64,000 bases of DNA, taken from contig NZ_CP112874.1 of the NCBI RefSeq assembly GCF_029910235.1, forward strand, positions 930,001 through 994,000. Direction: 5' to 3'. A program made the translations under genes and the position numbers. This document shows, piece by piece, positions 40,709-50,427 of the stretch. The notes beneath the pieces are model-generated. The model made no database searches. It saw nothing but the letters and a program-made list of their open reading frames with translations, and was not told the DNA's origin. This stretch comes from Pseudanabaena galeata CCNP1313 (GTDB taxonomy: Bacteria; Cyanobacteriota; Cyanobacteriia; Pseudanabaenales; Pseudanabaenaceae). How positions within the stretch are numbered: the stretch's first letter is position 1; each line of letters begins with the position of its first letter.

Positions 40709-42241
40709 TTAAAGTTTACATATTTGGCGCGATCGCGAAAGTGCTATTTCTTCTACTTGCCAACCAAAGGCAAAATGACTAATAGAATTAACCGCAGGTA
40801 CAGCCGCTCGAATGGCTTGCATTTGTACTTCTAAGGATGGACGATTTGTAAAGGTGGCGTTCCATTGACCGACTAAAATTGGAGCGATCTTGGTTCCCCT
40901 CGGAGCATAGTTCGCAACCCTTAGAATTTGCGCCACGATACAGTCTGGCTTGCCACAAACCGCATATACCATTGGTTGCCACTCATAGGCGTTGGTAAAT
41001 AAATGCCAAGGTTGCATTCGCGAGTCAAATCCAGCACCTACGGGTTGATTACCATCAGAGAAAAAAGCAATACTGGCGGGAATGCCTTTCTGGAAAACAG
41101 GTTTAGCAACTGTGTCAAGATAATAGGTCACACCGATAAAAGCATGACCAACTGCTAATCGCCAGAGTTCACTTTGCCAATAGACGATCGCAGGATTTTT
41201 TTGCTCAGATGGTTGGCGACCTTGCCAGAGAGGTTCTGTTTCTTGTGGGTAAAGTTTTTTGACAGCTTGCAGATCTGTTGGCGTGATATATCCCTGTTTG
41301 AGAAAACGATTAATAATTTCCCGACCCTGAAAATTCTCAGCGCGATCGCGAAAAGCTTGCAAAGAAGCTTGTCCATAAATCCATAGATAACGAACATTAC
41401 TCACCACCGAAGACGCACCCGCGCCCCGCTTGTAACGCACATAATCAAACACCACCCCGTCAGGTTTGCGCTTAACGACCTCATTCACTGCTAAATACAA
41501 ATCGCTCTGGGCTTGATAATTGTAGGGATCGATAAATAGCTGATCTTTAGTGGGAACTTCACCTTCACCGTTTTTGCCTAAGTTCTCAACTATGGAAATT
41601 GTACTATCACCATTAGCATTGCGAGCGATCGCATTTTGACGGGCTACGGTTAATTTTGATAGTCCATTAAGATCTACGCCTCTACCATAACCAGTTCCCA
41701 CATTCATCGTAAATATCCATGCATGAACCTTAATTCCTCGTTCTCGACCTTTAGCGATCGCCAGTTTTAATAAATCTGCATTTTTATACTTCTCTGATTG
41801 CACAAGGGAATTCCAAGCAGTTACATTCTCTGATTGTGGTAATAGAATCTTGCCATCGGAAAGCACCTCTATAAATACTTGGTTATAGCCCTTATTCACA
41901 ATCCGATCCATCACTTCGTCAAGTTTGCCAGACTGCAAATCACAGGGATATAAACGCAGCCAGATCCCTTGAGTTTTCAGCCAAGATTTTTGACGGCAGG
42001 TATTTAGAGATTGACTATGCTCCTTCATAATCGCTTGATATTCTTTAGTGGCAACTAAATTTGCACTTTTAGATTTGTCTTGAAAAGCAGCAATCCGCAA
42101 ATTTTCTTTGGTAGCGATCGCATCCTTATCAAATTGACAATATTCACCAACTTGAGCAAAGGCTGGTTGTAAAACAATGGCTACTAAGAAATTAGTACCT
42201 ACAATAAGGGAAAAGAATTGAGTAGCGATGTTGACTGACAT
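40709..42241 (-). CDS. Family 10-like glycoside hydrolase (GHL10/DUF187-type), secreted
   Basis: A 510-residue exported protein. A signal peptide ends near ATVLQPAFA-like residues (VAIVLQPAFAQVGEYC). The core has the TIM-barrel motifs of GHL10 hydrolases: GIWLRLYPCDLQSGKLDEVM, AIAKGRERGIKVHAWIFTMN, FIDPYNYQAQSDLYLAVNEV and RKPDGVVFDYVRYKRGAGAS, the last holding the Asp-Tyr-x-Arg region of the active site. Relatives are predicted to act on peptidoglycan or surface polysaccharide. The C-terminal half has MQPWHLFTNAYEWQPMVYAV. The gene is separate from neighbours, with repeats on both sides. The biochemical substrate is unproven. Confidence 0.82.
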   Translation of the reverse strand: MSVNIATQFFSLIVGTNFLVAIVLQPAFAQVGEYCQFDKDAIATKENLRIAAFQDKSKSANLVATKEYQAIMKEHSQSLNTCRQKSWLKTQGIWLRLYPCDLQSGKLDEVMDRIVNKGYNQVFIEVLSDGKILLPQSENVTAWNSLVQSEKYKNADLLKLAIAKGRERGIKVHAWIFTMNVGTGYGRGVDLNGLSKLTVARQNAIARNANGDSTISIVENLGKNGEGEVPTKDQLFIDPYNYQAQSDLYLAVNEVVKRKPDGVVFDYVRYKRGAGASSVVSNVRYLWIYGQASLQAFRDRAENFQGREIINRFLKQGYITPTDLQAVKKLYPQETEPLWQGRQPSEQKNPAIVYWQSELWRLAVGHAFIGVTYYLDTVAKPVFQKGIPASIAFFSDGNQPVGAGFDSRMQPWHLFTNAYEWQPMVYAVCGKPDCIVAQILRVANYAPRGTKIAPILVGQWNATFTNRPSLEVQMQAIRAAVPAVNSISHFAFGWQVEEIALSRSRQICKL

Positions 42242-42297
42242 AGGAGAACCGCAATATTGATGGGGGATGAAATTGCTGTAATGTTTTTGGGAAATAT

Positions 42298-42412
42298 GTT
42301 ATTACAGCAATTACCGATCAAACAAACCACAAGAAAATTTTTGAAAGCATTGCTAAGCAACGCTTTCAAAAATTTTCTTGGTTTGGGTTTGAGCGCAAAG
42401 CGCTGTAAATTT
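42298..42412. repeat. Family G palindromic repeat
   Basis: TTACAGCAATTACCGATCAA begins, a hairpin with arms AAGAAAATTTTTGAAAGC (about 42332-42382) follows, and TTTGAGCGCAAAGCGCTGTA ends the unit. It is the clearest full copy of the family and lies inverted relative to 24748-24885. Confidence 0.85.
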
Positions 42413-42470
42413 TTGACATAGCGCCAAGCACTGTAACAGAAATCAAACACCATAGCAGACTTTAATCGCC

Positions 42471-43421
42471 ATGACTGATGTTATTAATCCATCAACCGTT
42501 GAATCACCTGAGACTTATTTACAGTTTGGCAATCGCTATTACCAGTCTGGCAACATTGCTCTGGCTCTGAAAAACTATGAACGAGCCTTAGCAATCAATC
42601 CAGATTTGGCTGCTGTCCATGAACGAATTGGATTAGTTCATCAACAGCAAGGAAATGACATGGAAGCGATCGCGAGTTTTACTAAAGCAATTCAGATCAA
42701 TCCGCAATCATTAGAAGCCCAATTAGGATTAGGGAATGCTTATCAAAAGATGGGTTGGGCAGAACTTGCGATTACCCATTTTCAACAAGCTCTTGAACTG
42801 TATCCCGATCGCTTTTTGACCGAATATCATTGCAAACTGGGGGATAGCCTCAAAGAGAGAGGCAAGACAAAAGAAGCTTTGGCTAGTTATGAAAGAGCGA
42901 TAGCTACCAATCCTGATTGTATCGATGGCTATCGAGCGATCGCTCAAATATATATGCGTCAGAATGATCCTGAAGCAGTACATACAGTTTATGAACGTGC
43001 TAATGCTCGTAATTTAGAACTACTACAAAGTAAGGATTATAACGCCCTAGGGGTAGCATGGATGTTTCAAGTTAGTTCTCTAAGTGACACAGAAAAATCT
43101 GCAATAGATGATTGTGTAGATAGAGCTATCTCCAGTTTTGAACGTGCTATTCAAATCGAGCCAGCCCATGCTGATGCCCATTGCAATCTAGGCAGTGCTT
43201 TCATTCGCAAAAATCAATTTAAAGATGCCATTATTGCCTATAAAGAAGCGATCGATATCGATCCAAATTTTGCTCAACCCTACTTCAATCTTGGCATTCT
43301 CCTCAATAATATTGGCAAGGTTGACGAAGCGATCGCCTGTTTTCAATCCGCCGTTGATCTTGTTCCTAATTGGGTCGAAGCAAAACAATATCTCGGTAAA
43401 CTTCTAGAGCGCCAGCTATAA
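42471..43421 (+). CDS. TPR-repeat protein
   Basis: A 316-residue cytoplasmic protein composed of TPR units: QFGNRYYQSGNIALALKNYE, ALAINPDLAAVHERIGLVHQ, AIASFTKAIQINPQSLEAQL, HFQQALELYPDRFLTEYHCK, ALASYERAIATNPDCIDGYR, then, after an insert around residues 180-215, FERAIQIEPAHADAHCNLGS, AIIAYKEAIDIDPNFAQPYF and AIACFQSAVDLVPNWVEAKQ. Each has the expected Ala, Tyr/Phe and Pro positions. It would act as a protein-interaction scaffold; no catalytic domain is attached and the partner is unknown. The DNA repeats are diverged, unlike those in the TPR gene at 22228. Confidence 0.85.
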   Translation: MTDVINPSTVESPETYLQFGNRYYQSGNIALALKNYERALAINPDLAAVHERIGLVHQQQGNDMEAIASFTKAIQINPQSLEAQLGLGNAYQKMGWAELAITHFQQALELYPDRFLTEYHCKLGDSLKERGKTKEALASYERAIATNPDCIDGYRAIAQIYMRQNDPEAVHTVYERANARNLELLQSKDYNALGVAWMFQVSSLSDTEKSAIDDCVDRAISSFERAIQIEPAHADAHCNLGSAFIRKNQFKDAIIAYKEAIDIDPNFAQPYFNLGILLNNIGKVDEAIACFQSAVDLVPNWVEAKQYLGKLLERQL

Positions 43422-43596
43422 ACACTAATATTGCTAGGTAATGCGTTTGCTATATTCAAAGTATAGTCAGACTTTGTGAAGATCATCAGGTATCGGATGT
43501 AGAGGCCTATAACTCAACCCTAGAAACGATCATGCAACGGTAAGGTGCAGACGCAATCTATGGTGTAGTTAATCGCAGTTCGGGTTAATTTCAAAC
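43422..43596. other. Gene-free gap
   Basis: No coding sequence, hairpin or RNA gene was recognised between the TPR gene and the start of the next repeat block. A degraded repeat end, CGCAGTTCGGGTTAA, is at about 43574. Confidence 0.6.
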
Positions 43597-43720
43597 TAAC
43601 TCCTAGAGAGGGTTCGCGCTGCGAACCCTCTCTAGCAGGCAAAACAGTAAAAGCCTCGCTTCGCGAGGCTTTTACTGTTTTGCCTGCTAAAATTTTGTAG
43701 CTTATCCCGAACTGACGTTA
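43597..43720. repeat. Family F repeat
   Basis: A hairpin AGAGAGGGTTCGC / GCGAACCCTCTCT with TG at its loop, then a perfect hairpin AAAACAGTAAAAGCCTCGCT and complement, then CTTATCCCGAACTGACGTTA, a family B-type end. Related copies are at 56740-56841 and 63904-63997. Confidence 0.85.
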
Positions 43721-43725
43721 ACTAG

Positions 43726-43838
43726 AACGTGAGTTCGATATAGCCATTTGCGGCGTGCGAAGCACGCCGCAAATGGCGAAAAATGGTAAGAATCGCTTAG
43801 CGATTCTTACCATTTTTCGCTTTCGTCGAACTGACGTT
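43726..43838. repeat. Family B two-hairpin repeat, copy 3
   Basis: Ends AACGTGAGTTCGATATAGCC and TCGTCGAACTGACGTT. Inside are CATTTGCGGCGTGC GAA GCACGCCGCAAATG and the ATGGTAAGAATCGCTTAGCG hairpin. It ends 3 bases before the stop of the FAD oxidoreductase gene. Confidence 0.92.
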
Positions 43839-43840
43839 AA

Positions 43841-44932
43841 CTAGAGGGTAAAAGGTCGCCAAGGTAGATCGCTTGTACCAGTTAAAAGCAAATCTTTGGT
43901 AATTTGTGCTGTTACGGGAGCCATCAGTACACCATTGCGATAGTGACCTGTGGCAACCAAAATGTGAGGATAATCTGGCACAAACCCTAAAATTGGTGAT
44001 TGATTGGCAACTGGTCTGGGTCGATCGCCTGCCCATGTTTCTAAAACTTCCGCCTTGGCAAAAGTAGGACACCATGCGATCGCCTGTTCTAGTAATAAAG
44101 ACACATTCGCCTCGTTGGGCAATTCTTTTGGTTCAAACTCTAAGGTTGCGCCGAGCCAATAGCGATCGCCACCTAACGGCACAATATTCAGATCGGAGCC
44201 ATCCTCATTTTCAATATGCACAACATTTTTGAGGTCTAAATTGGGGATGTATAGCAATAATGCTTGACCAGCAACTGGTTGCATCAGATCTTGTCCTGCA
44301 TATTTAGAATGATTTTTTAGAAATGGTGACAATATGGCATTAGAGCCTAAACCTGATGTAACAATAATGCGATCGCTAGATATATCTTCTAAATTCTCGA
44401 CTGGTGCATTCCAAAGAAATTTCACCCCATTTTGAGTTGCGGCTTTGACTAGGGCATTAACCAATTGTGTAGGATGCACAGCCCGATCACATGGACTTAA
44501 TAAGCCGCCATTGGTCTGCCATTGTGAGAATTCTTGAGCAATTTGTTCGCGATCAAGCCATTGCAAATTAAATCCCTGTCTTTGGCGAATCTCAGATAGC
44601 GATCGCGATTTTGTCTCCGCATCAGGCGAGCGATACAAATTTAAAATGCCGTTGCGGTTGTAGAGGATGTCGTGTTTTGTTTGATCGGTTAACTCAGATA
44701 TGAGGCGATCGTATTTACTCAAGCTCGACAAGCGCAACCTTACTAAAACACCTCTTGCTCTAGAACCAGAAGCAGCCATCAGTACCCCCAGCGCCGCACC
44801 TGTAGATACCATTGCAGGGTCAGCATTTACCTCTAGAACTGTCACATTTAGCTCATACTCTTTGCATTTGCTTAATTCATAGGCAATCATTGCTCCGATC
44901 ACACCGCAGCCAATAATAGTGACAGTTTGCAT
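43841..44932 (-). CDS. FAD-dependent amino-acid oxidase-like enzyme (DadA/ThiO family)
   Basis: A 363-residue DAO-type flavoprotein. MQTVTIIGCGVIGAMIAYEL carries the GxGxxG dinucleotide motif, ALLLYIPNLDLKNVV and IVPLGGDRYWLGATLEFEPK lie in the substrate domain, and ETWAGDRPRPVANQSPILGF followed by HILVATGHYRNGVLMAPVTA is the C-terminal FAD-binding signature of glycine oxidase (ThiO)-like proteins. A thiamine-related or amino-acid deaminating role is possible, but no thi genes are adjacent. The frame opens at a TTG (44944), but the ATG at 44932 is the better start. Confidence 0.82.
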   Translation of the reverse strand: MQTVTIIGCGVIGAMIAYELSKCKEYELNVTVLEVNADPAMVSTGAALGVLMAASGSRARGVLVRLRLSSLSKYDRLISELTDQTKHDILYNRNGILNLYRSPDAETKSRSLSEIRQRQGFNLQWLDREQIAQEFSQWQTNGGLLSPCDRAVHPTQLVNALVKAATQNGVKFLWNAPVENLEDISSDRIIVTSGLGSNAILSPFLKNHSKYAGQDLMQPVAGQALLLYIPNLDLKNVVHIENEDGSDLNIVPLGGDRYWLGATLEFEPKELPNEANVSLLLEQAIAWCPTFAKAEVLETWAGDRPRPVANQSPILGFVPDYPHILVATGHYRNGVLMAPVTAQITKDLLLTGTSDLPWRPFTL

Positions 44933-45106
44933 AGATATTTTCAATTTTTCAGTAGATGTAGCGAAAGGCGCGAAGTGTCCTTGTCTACTCTAAGATCTGA
45001 TTGTCATCATAATTAAAGTCAATGCTAAACTTTTGAAATAAGTGCAAATCCTGTAGCATTTGTGGTCAAAAATTTCCCAATCCTGTAAAAATCCTGCATT
45101 AAACCT

Positions 45107-45517
45107 GTGATTACGCTAAACTTGCTGCATCCCATCGAATCCAACCCAATCCAAACATGGAAATTTGTATCTGAGCCTGTGATTCGGATTGGGCGATCGG
45201 GCGATAATGATGTGATTCTTTATAGCTCTGTTGTCTCGCGCTACCATGTTGAGCTACATCGTCACTCGCTCTATTGGGAAATAGTTAATATTGGCGCAAA
45301 CGGTACATATATTAACGATCAGCAAATTGATAAGGAGCGCGTGCAGGATGGGGTGACTATTCGACTTGCGACAACGGGACCTAAATTACAAATTTTATTA
45401 GATGGGGTTGAATCGATGTCTCCTTCCTCTCACGCTGCTGCTACTAGCCCAAAGTCCCCAACAAAGCCAAGCGATGGTCGCCCTACCTTTATGTCACGTA
45501 AGGACTCTGCGATTTAG
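45107..45517 (+). CDS. FHA-domain protein
   Basis: A 136-residue cytoplasmic protein. An FHA domain (residues about 20-85) shows VIRIGRSGDNDVILYSSVVS, RYHVELHR and GANGTYINDQQIDKERVQDG, the Gly-Arg, Ser-Arg-x-His and Asn-Gly-Thr motifs that read phosphothreonine. A Ser/Pro-rich tail of about 30 residues follows (SMSPSSHAAATSPKSPTKPS) and ends MSRKDSAI. The start is GTG at 45107. It probably binds a substrate of Ser/Thr kinase signalling. No kinase is adjacent. Confidence 0.88.
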   Translation: MITLNLLHPIESNPIQTWKFVSEPVIRIGRSGDNDVILYSSVVSRYHVELHRHSLYWEIVNIGANGTYINDQQIDKERVQDGVTIRLATTGPKLQILLDGVESMSPSSHAAATSPKSPTKPSDGRPTFMSRKDSAI

Positions 45518-45762
45518 ATTTTTCTTTACTGTGCGTCCCTAAGTAATTTAGTTTACAACTTGGTACAGATGCGAGTTCAAAACTGTGTCACCTAATTTAG
45601 ATTTTTTTGAAATAAGCGATCGCCAATATCGTATTATCATAGACTTGGCATAATTTGGCACTTGCTGACAGTTTTGCCAAAGGTTGGCAAAAGCACAAAA
45701 AATGTTTTTTGATTTCTAGATATATACAATCTAGGCGTACTTAATCTAGGCATATTTAAATA

Positions 45763-47172
45763 ATGAAGGTCACTCTAGAGAAGCTTCCCGCTAGTCAAAT
45801 TGGTTTTGACATTCAAGTAGAAGGGGCAAAGTCTCAAGCAATATACGATCGCATCGTCAAAGACTTGACGCGCACGATGCAAGTCCCCGGTTTTCGCAAA
45901 GGCAAAGCGCCTACTCAAATTGTATTGAGGCAAGTTGGTAGCCAGCGACTAAAAGCTAATGTCCTTGAAGAGTTGCTAGAAAAAACCTTAAACGAAGCCC
46001 TTGCTGAGAATAAAGAAGTCAAAGATAAAGCTTTGGGAGGCTTTCAACTAATTACCGATATTGAAACTCTTGTCCAAACCTTCACTCCGGGGCAAGAAGT
46101 AAACTTTAAAGCGGCGATCGATGTTGAGCCAGAAGTAACTCTCAACAAATATCAAGGCTTCACGGTTAAGGCTGAAGAAATTAAGCCAGACCTCACCGAA
46201 GTCGATCGCACCCTAAACGAATTTCAAGTTCGCAAAGCCACGATTGTCCCGATAGAGGATCGTCCTGTCGCCCTCAATGATGTTGTTACCGTTGATCTTA
46301 AAGTGCTAGATCGTGCCACTGGCGAAGAATTGCCTGACGCGGGTGAAGCGGACTTTCAACTAGATGTTGATGAAAAAGCCTTTATTCCTGAAGTTGTTCA
46401 GGCAATTGTAGGTGCAGAGATTGATTCAGTCGTTGAAGTCGAGTCAATTTTTCCTGAAGAATATTACCCCGAAGAATATGTCGGTAAGGAAATTAAATAT
46501 GTGGTCACGATCAAATCGATCAAAGGTCGTGAGCTTCCTGCCCTAGATGATGAGTTTGCTCAATCGATCAGCGACAAAGAGACGATTTCCGAATTGCGGG
46601 AACTCCTCGAAAAGCGTGTCATTGATGAGGCTGAGTCTAAAACCCAAGCCAACAAGGAACGCGCTGTGCTTGAAGCCCTCACCGCCGAACTCGAAGTGGA
46701 TCTACCAGCAACCCTCTTGCAGCAAGAACTAGACTTTTTGGTGCGCCAACAAGCTAGCTACTTGCAAGAGCGCATCGATCCCGCAATGGCAAAGCAACTG
46801 TTTACCAAGGAATTGGTTGAAGAAATGCGTCGCCTCAATCAACCAGAGGCAGTAACCCGTCTTCGTCGTAAAGTCGCCCTTGATAAAATTGCTGAAGAGG
46901 AAAAGCTTGCGGTTGATGAAGCTGCACTCAAAGAAAGAGTTGCTAGCACCTTGGAAGTCCTCAAAGATCCTAATATCGATCCCGCTAGATTAGCTAGCTT
47001 GATTCGTGAGGAAATGCGGACTGAGATCGCTGTGGAATGGTTGATTGAGCATTCTGAGATTGAGTTGGTCGAGCAAGGTTCACTCAAACCAGAGCCAGAA
47101 GCCATCGAAACTATCTCACCAGAGACTGATGCAGATGCCATAACTGTTGATGCAACATCTGAAGAAGCTTAA
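45763..47172 (+). CDS. tig: Trigger factor
   Basis: A 469-residue ribosome-associated folding chaperone and prolyl isomerase. The N-terminal ribosome-binding domain contains the family signature VPGFRKGKAP (GFRxGxxP, about residue 45). A PPIase domain follows at about 155-240 (VALNDVVTVDLKVLDR, IPEVVQAIVGAEIDSVVEVE), then the helical C-domain from about 260. An acidic tail (ETISPETDADAITVDATSEE) is typical of cyanobacterial versions. It precedes clpP and clpX in the same direction, the common tig-clpP-clpX order. A strong hairpin directly after its stop suggests that clpPX have their own promoter. Confidence 0.96.
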   Translation: MKVTLEKLPASQIGFDIQVEGAKSQAIYDRIVKDLTRTMQVPGFRKGKAPTQIVLRQVGSQRLKANVLEELLEKTLNEALAENKEVKDKALGGFQLITDIETLVQTFTPGQEVNFKAAIDVEPEVTLNKYQGFTVKAEEIKPDLTEVDRTLNEFQVRKATIVPIEDRPVALNDVVTVDLKVLDRATGEELPDAGEADFQLDVDEKAFIPEVVQAIVGAEIDSVVEVESIFPEEYYPEEYVGKEIKYVVTIKSIKGRELPALDDEFAQSISDKETISELRELLEKRVIDEAESKTQANKERAVLEALTAELEVDLPATLLQQELDFLVRQQASYLQERIDPAMAKQLFTKELVEEMRRLNQPEAVTRLRRKVALDKIAEEEKLAVDEAALKERVASTLEVLKDPNIDPARLASLIREEMRTEIAVEWLIEHSEIELVEQGSLKPEPEAIETISPETDADAITVDATSEEA

Positions 47173-47214
47173 TTAAAAGTAAGAGGGGGGCAAAGCCCCC
47201 CTCTTACTTTTAAA
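47173..47214. terminator. Terminator after tig
   Basis: Stem AAAAGTAAGAGGGGGGC and its complement with an AAA loop; the 3' arm ends in TTACTTTTAA. It lies immediately after the TAA of tig and before clpP. The structure is strong, although the U-tract is within the stem. Confidence 0.75.
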
Positions 47215-47348
47215 TTGCGTAGAATAGTATGGCTAGATACCAATACTGTTTTTGAGGCATAATAACTCTTAAATCTGTATAGCAAAACCCAGCTTTACCA
47301 ATTAAGCCTTTTCTAATCAGGTTTTGCCTAAGATCATGCATCAAAATT

Positions 47349-48038
47349 ATGGTGAATTTAAAACGAATGTTCTCTTTATCTAGTCAATTAGCATCAAATC
47401 AATTTGCGATCGCTTCGACCCAAAATCAGGTTGTACCGATGGTAGTCGAGCAATCGGGTAAAGGCGAGAGAGCATTTGATATTTTCTCGCGCTTACTGCG
47501 TGAGCGCATCGTGTTCTTGGGTTCGCAAGTAGATGACACCACATCTAACCTGATTATGTCGCAGCTTTTATTTTTAGAAGCTGAAGATCCTGAAAAGGAC
47601 ATTTATCTTTATATCAATTCTCCCGGTGGCTCAGTCTATGCGGGCATGGCGATTCTTGATACCATGAACCATGTCCGCCCCGATGTTTGTACTATCTGTA
47701 TGGGCTTGGCTGCTAGTATGGGCGCATTTTTGTTGGCGGCTGGCGCTAAGGGCAAGCGTATGTCTTTGCCTAATTCACGGATCATGATTCACCAACCTCT
47801 TGGTGGCGCTCAGGGGCAAGCCGTTGATATCGAAATTCAAGCAAGGGAAATCTTGTACATCAAGCGATCGCTTAACGAAATGTTATCAGCTAACACAGGC
47901 AAACCTCTCGAACAGATCGAACAAGATACCGAGCGAGATTTCTTTATGTCTCCTACGGAAGCTCAACAATATGGTTTAATTGATCGCGTTTTAACCAATT
48001 CCAACAGCCTCCAGCCATCTGTCCTATCCCTAGTCTAG
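47349..48038 (+). CDS. clpP: ATP-dependent Clp protease proteolytic subunit
   Basis: A 229-residue serine protease that forms the ClpP ring partnering ClpX. The catalytic Ser lies in [20 protein letters not shown] and the His in [19 protein letters not shown]; the Asp follows in the [15 protein letters not shown] region. The N-terminus has a 25-30 residue extension ([20 protein letters not shown]) before the usual [20 protein letters not shown]; initiation at the internal Met before VVEQ would give a canonical size. clpX starts 17 bases after the stop, so they form one transcript. Most cyanobacteria have several clpP paralogues, and only this one is visible. Confidence 0.96.
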   Translation: MVNLKRMFSLSSQLASNQFAIASTQNQVVPMVVEQSGKGERAFDIFSRLLRERIVFLGSQVDDTTSNLIMSQLLFLEAEDPEKDIYLYINSPGGSVYAGMAILDTMNHVRPDVCTICMGLAASMGAFLLAAGAKGKRMSLPNSRIMIHQPLGGAQGQAVDIEIQAREILYIKRSLNEMLSANTGKPLEQIEQDTERDFFMSPTEAQQYGLIDRVLTNSNSLQPSVLSLV

Positions 48039-48055
48039 CCACAGCGAGATAGCTT

Positions 48056-49393
48056 ATGCCCAGTAAATATGACTCTCATCTTAAATGTTCCTTCTGTGGT
48101 AAGTCACAGGAGCAGGTACGCAAACTCATTGCAGGACCAGGGGTATACATTTGTGATGAGTGCGTTGATTTATGCAACGAAATTCTCGATGAGGAGTTGT
48201 TTAACAGCGCTCCACCTCAATCTACCCAGCGTAAAGATCCTGCTAATGAAAAGCGGAAAACTAAAACTGCGGCAAATCTTAATCTCAGTCAGATCCCTAA
48301 ACCCCGTGACATTAAACGCTATCTTGATGAAAATGTAGTTGGGCAGGACGAAGCCAAAAAAGTTTTGTCGGTTGCTGTCTATAACCACTACAAGCGTCTA
48401 AGTTTTATCGAGTCGGCTAGTAAGGGGCAAGTTGAAGATGGGGTTGAACTTCAGAAATCAAATATTTTGCTAATCGGTCCTACGGGTTGTGGTAAGACCC
48501 TCTTGGCGCAAACCCTAGCCGAAATGCTAGATGTGCCTTTTGCTGTCGCCGATGCTACCACGCTTACTGAGGCGGGCTATGTTGGTGAAGATGTAGAGAA
48601 TATTTTACTGAGGCTCTTACAGGTTGCTGACCTTGATGTTGAAGAGGCTCAGCGCGGCATTATTTATATTGATGAAATCGATAAAATTGCACGTAAGGGG
48701 GAAAATACTTCGATTACGCGTGATGTTTCGGGAGAAGGTGTGCAACAAGCCTTACTCAAAATGCTCGAAGGCACGATCGCAAACGTACCACCTCAGGGTG
48801 GACGCAAGCATCCTTACCAAGACTGCATCCAGATTGACACCAAAAATATCTTGTTTATTTGCGGTGGCGCATTCGGTGGTATGGAGAAACTGATCGAGCA
48901 GCGTATTGGCAAGAAGTCCATGGGCTTTGTGCAGCAGGGTGAGTCAATTCCTCGCGAAAAGCGGACTGCGGAGATTTTGAAAAATCTACAGCCCGATGAT
49001 CTGGTCAAGTTTGGGATGATTCCTGAATTTATCGGTCGGGTTCCTGTGACGGCTGTTCTTGATCCGCTTGATGAAAAAGCGCTGATGGCAATTTTGACTG
49101 AGCCTCGGAGTGCCTTGATCAAACAGTACCAAAAACTCTTGAAAATGGATAATGTCCAGCTTGAGTTTCAGTCTGATGCAGTTCAGGCGATCGCCAAGGA
49201 AGCCTATCGTCGGAAAACAGGGGCGAGAGCTTTGCGCGGTATCGTCGAGCAGTTGATGCTAGACATGATGTATGAGTTGCCTTCACGCAAGGATGTCACC
49301 AAATGTCTAATTACTCGTGACATGGTGGAAAAACTATCTACGGCGGAGATTTTGCAGCATCCAGCTTCAATGCCTAAACCTGAATCAGCGTAG
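48056..49393 (+). CDS. clpX: ATP-dependent Clp protease ATP-binding subunit ClpX
   Basis: A 445-residue AAA+ unfoldase that feeds substrates to ClpP. The N-terminal zinc domain has CSFCGKSQ and [10 protein letters not shown] (four Cys). The AAA+ core has Walker A ([15 protein letters not shown]), Walker B ([14 protein letters not shown]), sensor motifs, a [20 protein letters not shown] loop and the C-terminal [20 protein letters not shown]. The length and order of domains match the family. It is cotranscribed with clpP. A hairpin between its end and the convergent cpeR gene acts as a shared terminator. Confidence 0.97.
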   Translation: MPSKYDSHLKCSFCGKSQEQVRKLIAGPGVYICDECVDLCNEILDEELFNSAPPQSTQRKDPANEKRKTKTAANLNLSQIPKPRDIKRYLDENVVGQDEAKKVLSVAVYNHYKRLSFIESASKGQVEDGVELQKSNILLIGPTGCGKTLLAQTLAEMLDVPFAVADATTLTEAGYVGEDVENILLRLLQVADLDVEEAQRGIIYIDEIDKIARKGENTSITRDVSGEGVQQALLKMLEGTIANVPPQGGRKHPYQDCIQIDTKNILFICGGAFGGMEKLIEQRIGKKSMGFVQQGESIPREKRTAEILKNLQPDDLVKFGMIPEFIGRVPVTAVLDPLDEKALMAILTEPRSALIKQYQKLLKMDNVQLEFQSDAVQAIAKEAYRRKTGARALRGIVEQLMLDMMYELPSRKDVTKCLITRDMVEKLSTAEILQHPASMPKPESA

Positions 49394-49437
49394 AAAACTC
49401 AAAAAAACAAGCGTAGCATGTTCTTTCTAGGGATTTT

Positions 49438-49473
49438 AAAAGCTAAAAATGGCAACTCCATTTTTAGCTTTTT
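49438..49473. terminator. Bidirectional terminator between clpX and cpeR
   Basis: AAAAGCTAAAAATGG and its complement with a CAAC-type loop, followed by T-rich sequence on each strand. It lies 45 bases after clpX and 3 bases beyond the cpeR stop. Confidence 0.88.
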
Positions 49474-49475
49474 CA

Positions 49476-49781
49476 CTATGTTTGTGCATCAAATCTAGTG
49501 CGAAAATTCCCATACTTAATCCAATATTGCTTTAGTTGATGATGAGGTGTATGCAAACTAGCTTTGGAACGATAGAGAAGTACTTGACGATGATCGCCCA
49601 TCCAAATTTTATCGACTGGATCGACAGAAATAACTGTACCACCAAGTGCTATAACGCATTCAGAAAATCTTTCTACGGCACTGTAGTCAACACTTTCAAA
49701 TACAAAGAAGTTTCCTGAACAAATTAGGTGGCGACTGCGAATCCAACATTGCATCTTTTTTTGAGCTTCTGGTGGGAGCAT
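49476..49781 (-). CDS. cpeR: CpeR, activator of phycoerythrin genes
   Basis: A 101-residue protein resembling CpeR, which in Fremyella (Tolypothrix) is required for green-light expression of cpeBA. Conserved stretches: MLPPEAQKKMQCWIRSRHLI, FFVFESVDYSAVERFSECVI, ALGGTVISVDPVDKIWMGDH and RQVLLYRSKASLHTPHHQLK. The frame is open to 49865 and an ATG at 49841 is possible, but the ATG at 49781 gives the expected protein start and avoids overlap with cpeT. It closes the operon cpeC-cpeD-linker-cpeS-cpeT-cpeR, the same last position as in Fremyella. The structural genes cpeBA are not in the window. Confidence 0.85.
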   Translation of the reverse strand: MLPPEAQKKMQCWIRSRHLICSGNFFVFESVDYSAVERFSECVIALGGTVISVDPVDKIWMGDHRQVLLYRSKASLHTPHHQLKQYWIKYGNFRTRFDAQT

Positions 49782-49818
49782 TTTAGCTTCATTTGACTCT
49801 AAATTGATCGCAGGAAGT

Positions 49819-50427
49819 TTATAAGACAGTTGGGACTTCATGGGCAAAGCTCTCCTGTTTTTCAAATTTTAATGGACCAGTGGTAGAACCCCATACCTGT
49901 TGATGGGTATGAACATCCATCCCTTTATCGAGACTCGCCCAAGTCGTTTCGGTGATTTCGACATAGCTATCGAGATAGGTTTGACAGCCATTTTTCTCGA
50001 TAAAGCAGCTATTCCCTTCTACCTCTCCAAAGAAGCGATCGCCTTCTCTTCTAAATACCATTGAGCAGTTATGGCGACGCTCAATCACATCAGGCGAAAT
50101 AGTATTGAGAATGTCTAAATTACGTCCTGAGCCAGCATAAAACATGGCATTTTTGAGACTGAAGTTCTCAATATAAATATGATTGTCGCGATTAACTAAG
50201 CGATGAACTCCTTGACGGTAAGGAGTCCATAGATCGTAATCGTAAACCTGTTCTGAATAGAGTCCGATCCCAGAGAAGAAGTCAAAAGGCAAAGGACGAA
50301 AGAAAACATGGATATGGGCAAAATCTTTAGGGCTAGCCGATGCTTGTTTATAGTTGCTAAAATCTCCTGCCATCCAACGAGCAAGGGTGAGCAAATCATT
50401 TGATGTCACTTCAGCTTTATCCATCAT
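49819..50427 (-). CDS. cpeT: CpeT/CpcT-family bilin lyase
   Basis: A 202-residue T-type chromophore lyase-like protein with a calycin-type barrel. Diagnostic parts: LLTLARWMAGDFSNYKQASA, FRPLPFDFFSGIGLYSEQVY, DYDLWTPYRQGVHRLVNRDN and TYLDSYVEITETTWASLDKG. T-type lyases attach or handle phycobilins on biliprotein beta subunits; CpeT proteins encoded with cpeS and cpeR are connected to phycoerythrin. The stop is 37 bases before the chosen cpeR start, and a 214-base gap separates it from cpeS upstream, in which no gene is seen. Confidence 0.92.
   Translation of the reverse strand: MMDKAEVTSNDLLTLARWMAGDFSNYKQASASPKDFAHIHVFFRPLPFDFFSGIGLYSEQVYDYDLWTPYRQGVHRLVNRDNHIYIENFSLKNAMFYAGSGRNLDILNTISPDVIERRHNCSMVFRREGDRFFGEVEGNSCFIEKNGCQTYLDSYVEITETTWASLDKGMDVHTHQQVWGSTTGPLKFEKQESFAHEVPTVL

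Noticed and set aside
42471-43421. An O-GlcNAc-transferase-like protein because of its TPRs
   Set aside because: The protein ends after the TPR units and has no glycosyltransferase domain.
43422-43596. A tRNA or small RNA gene in the gap after the TPR gene
   Set aside because: No T-loop, anticodon stem or matched acceptor stem could be assembled.
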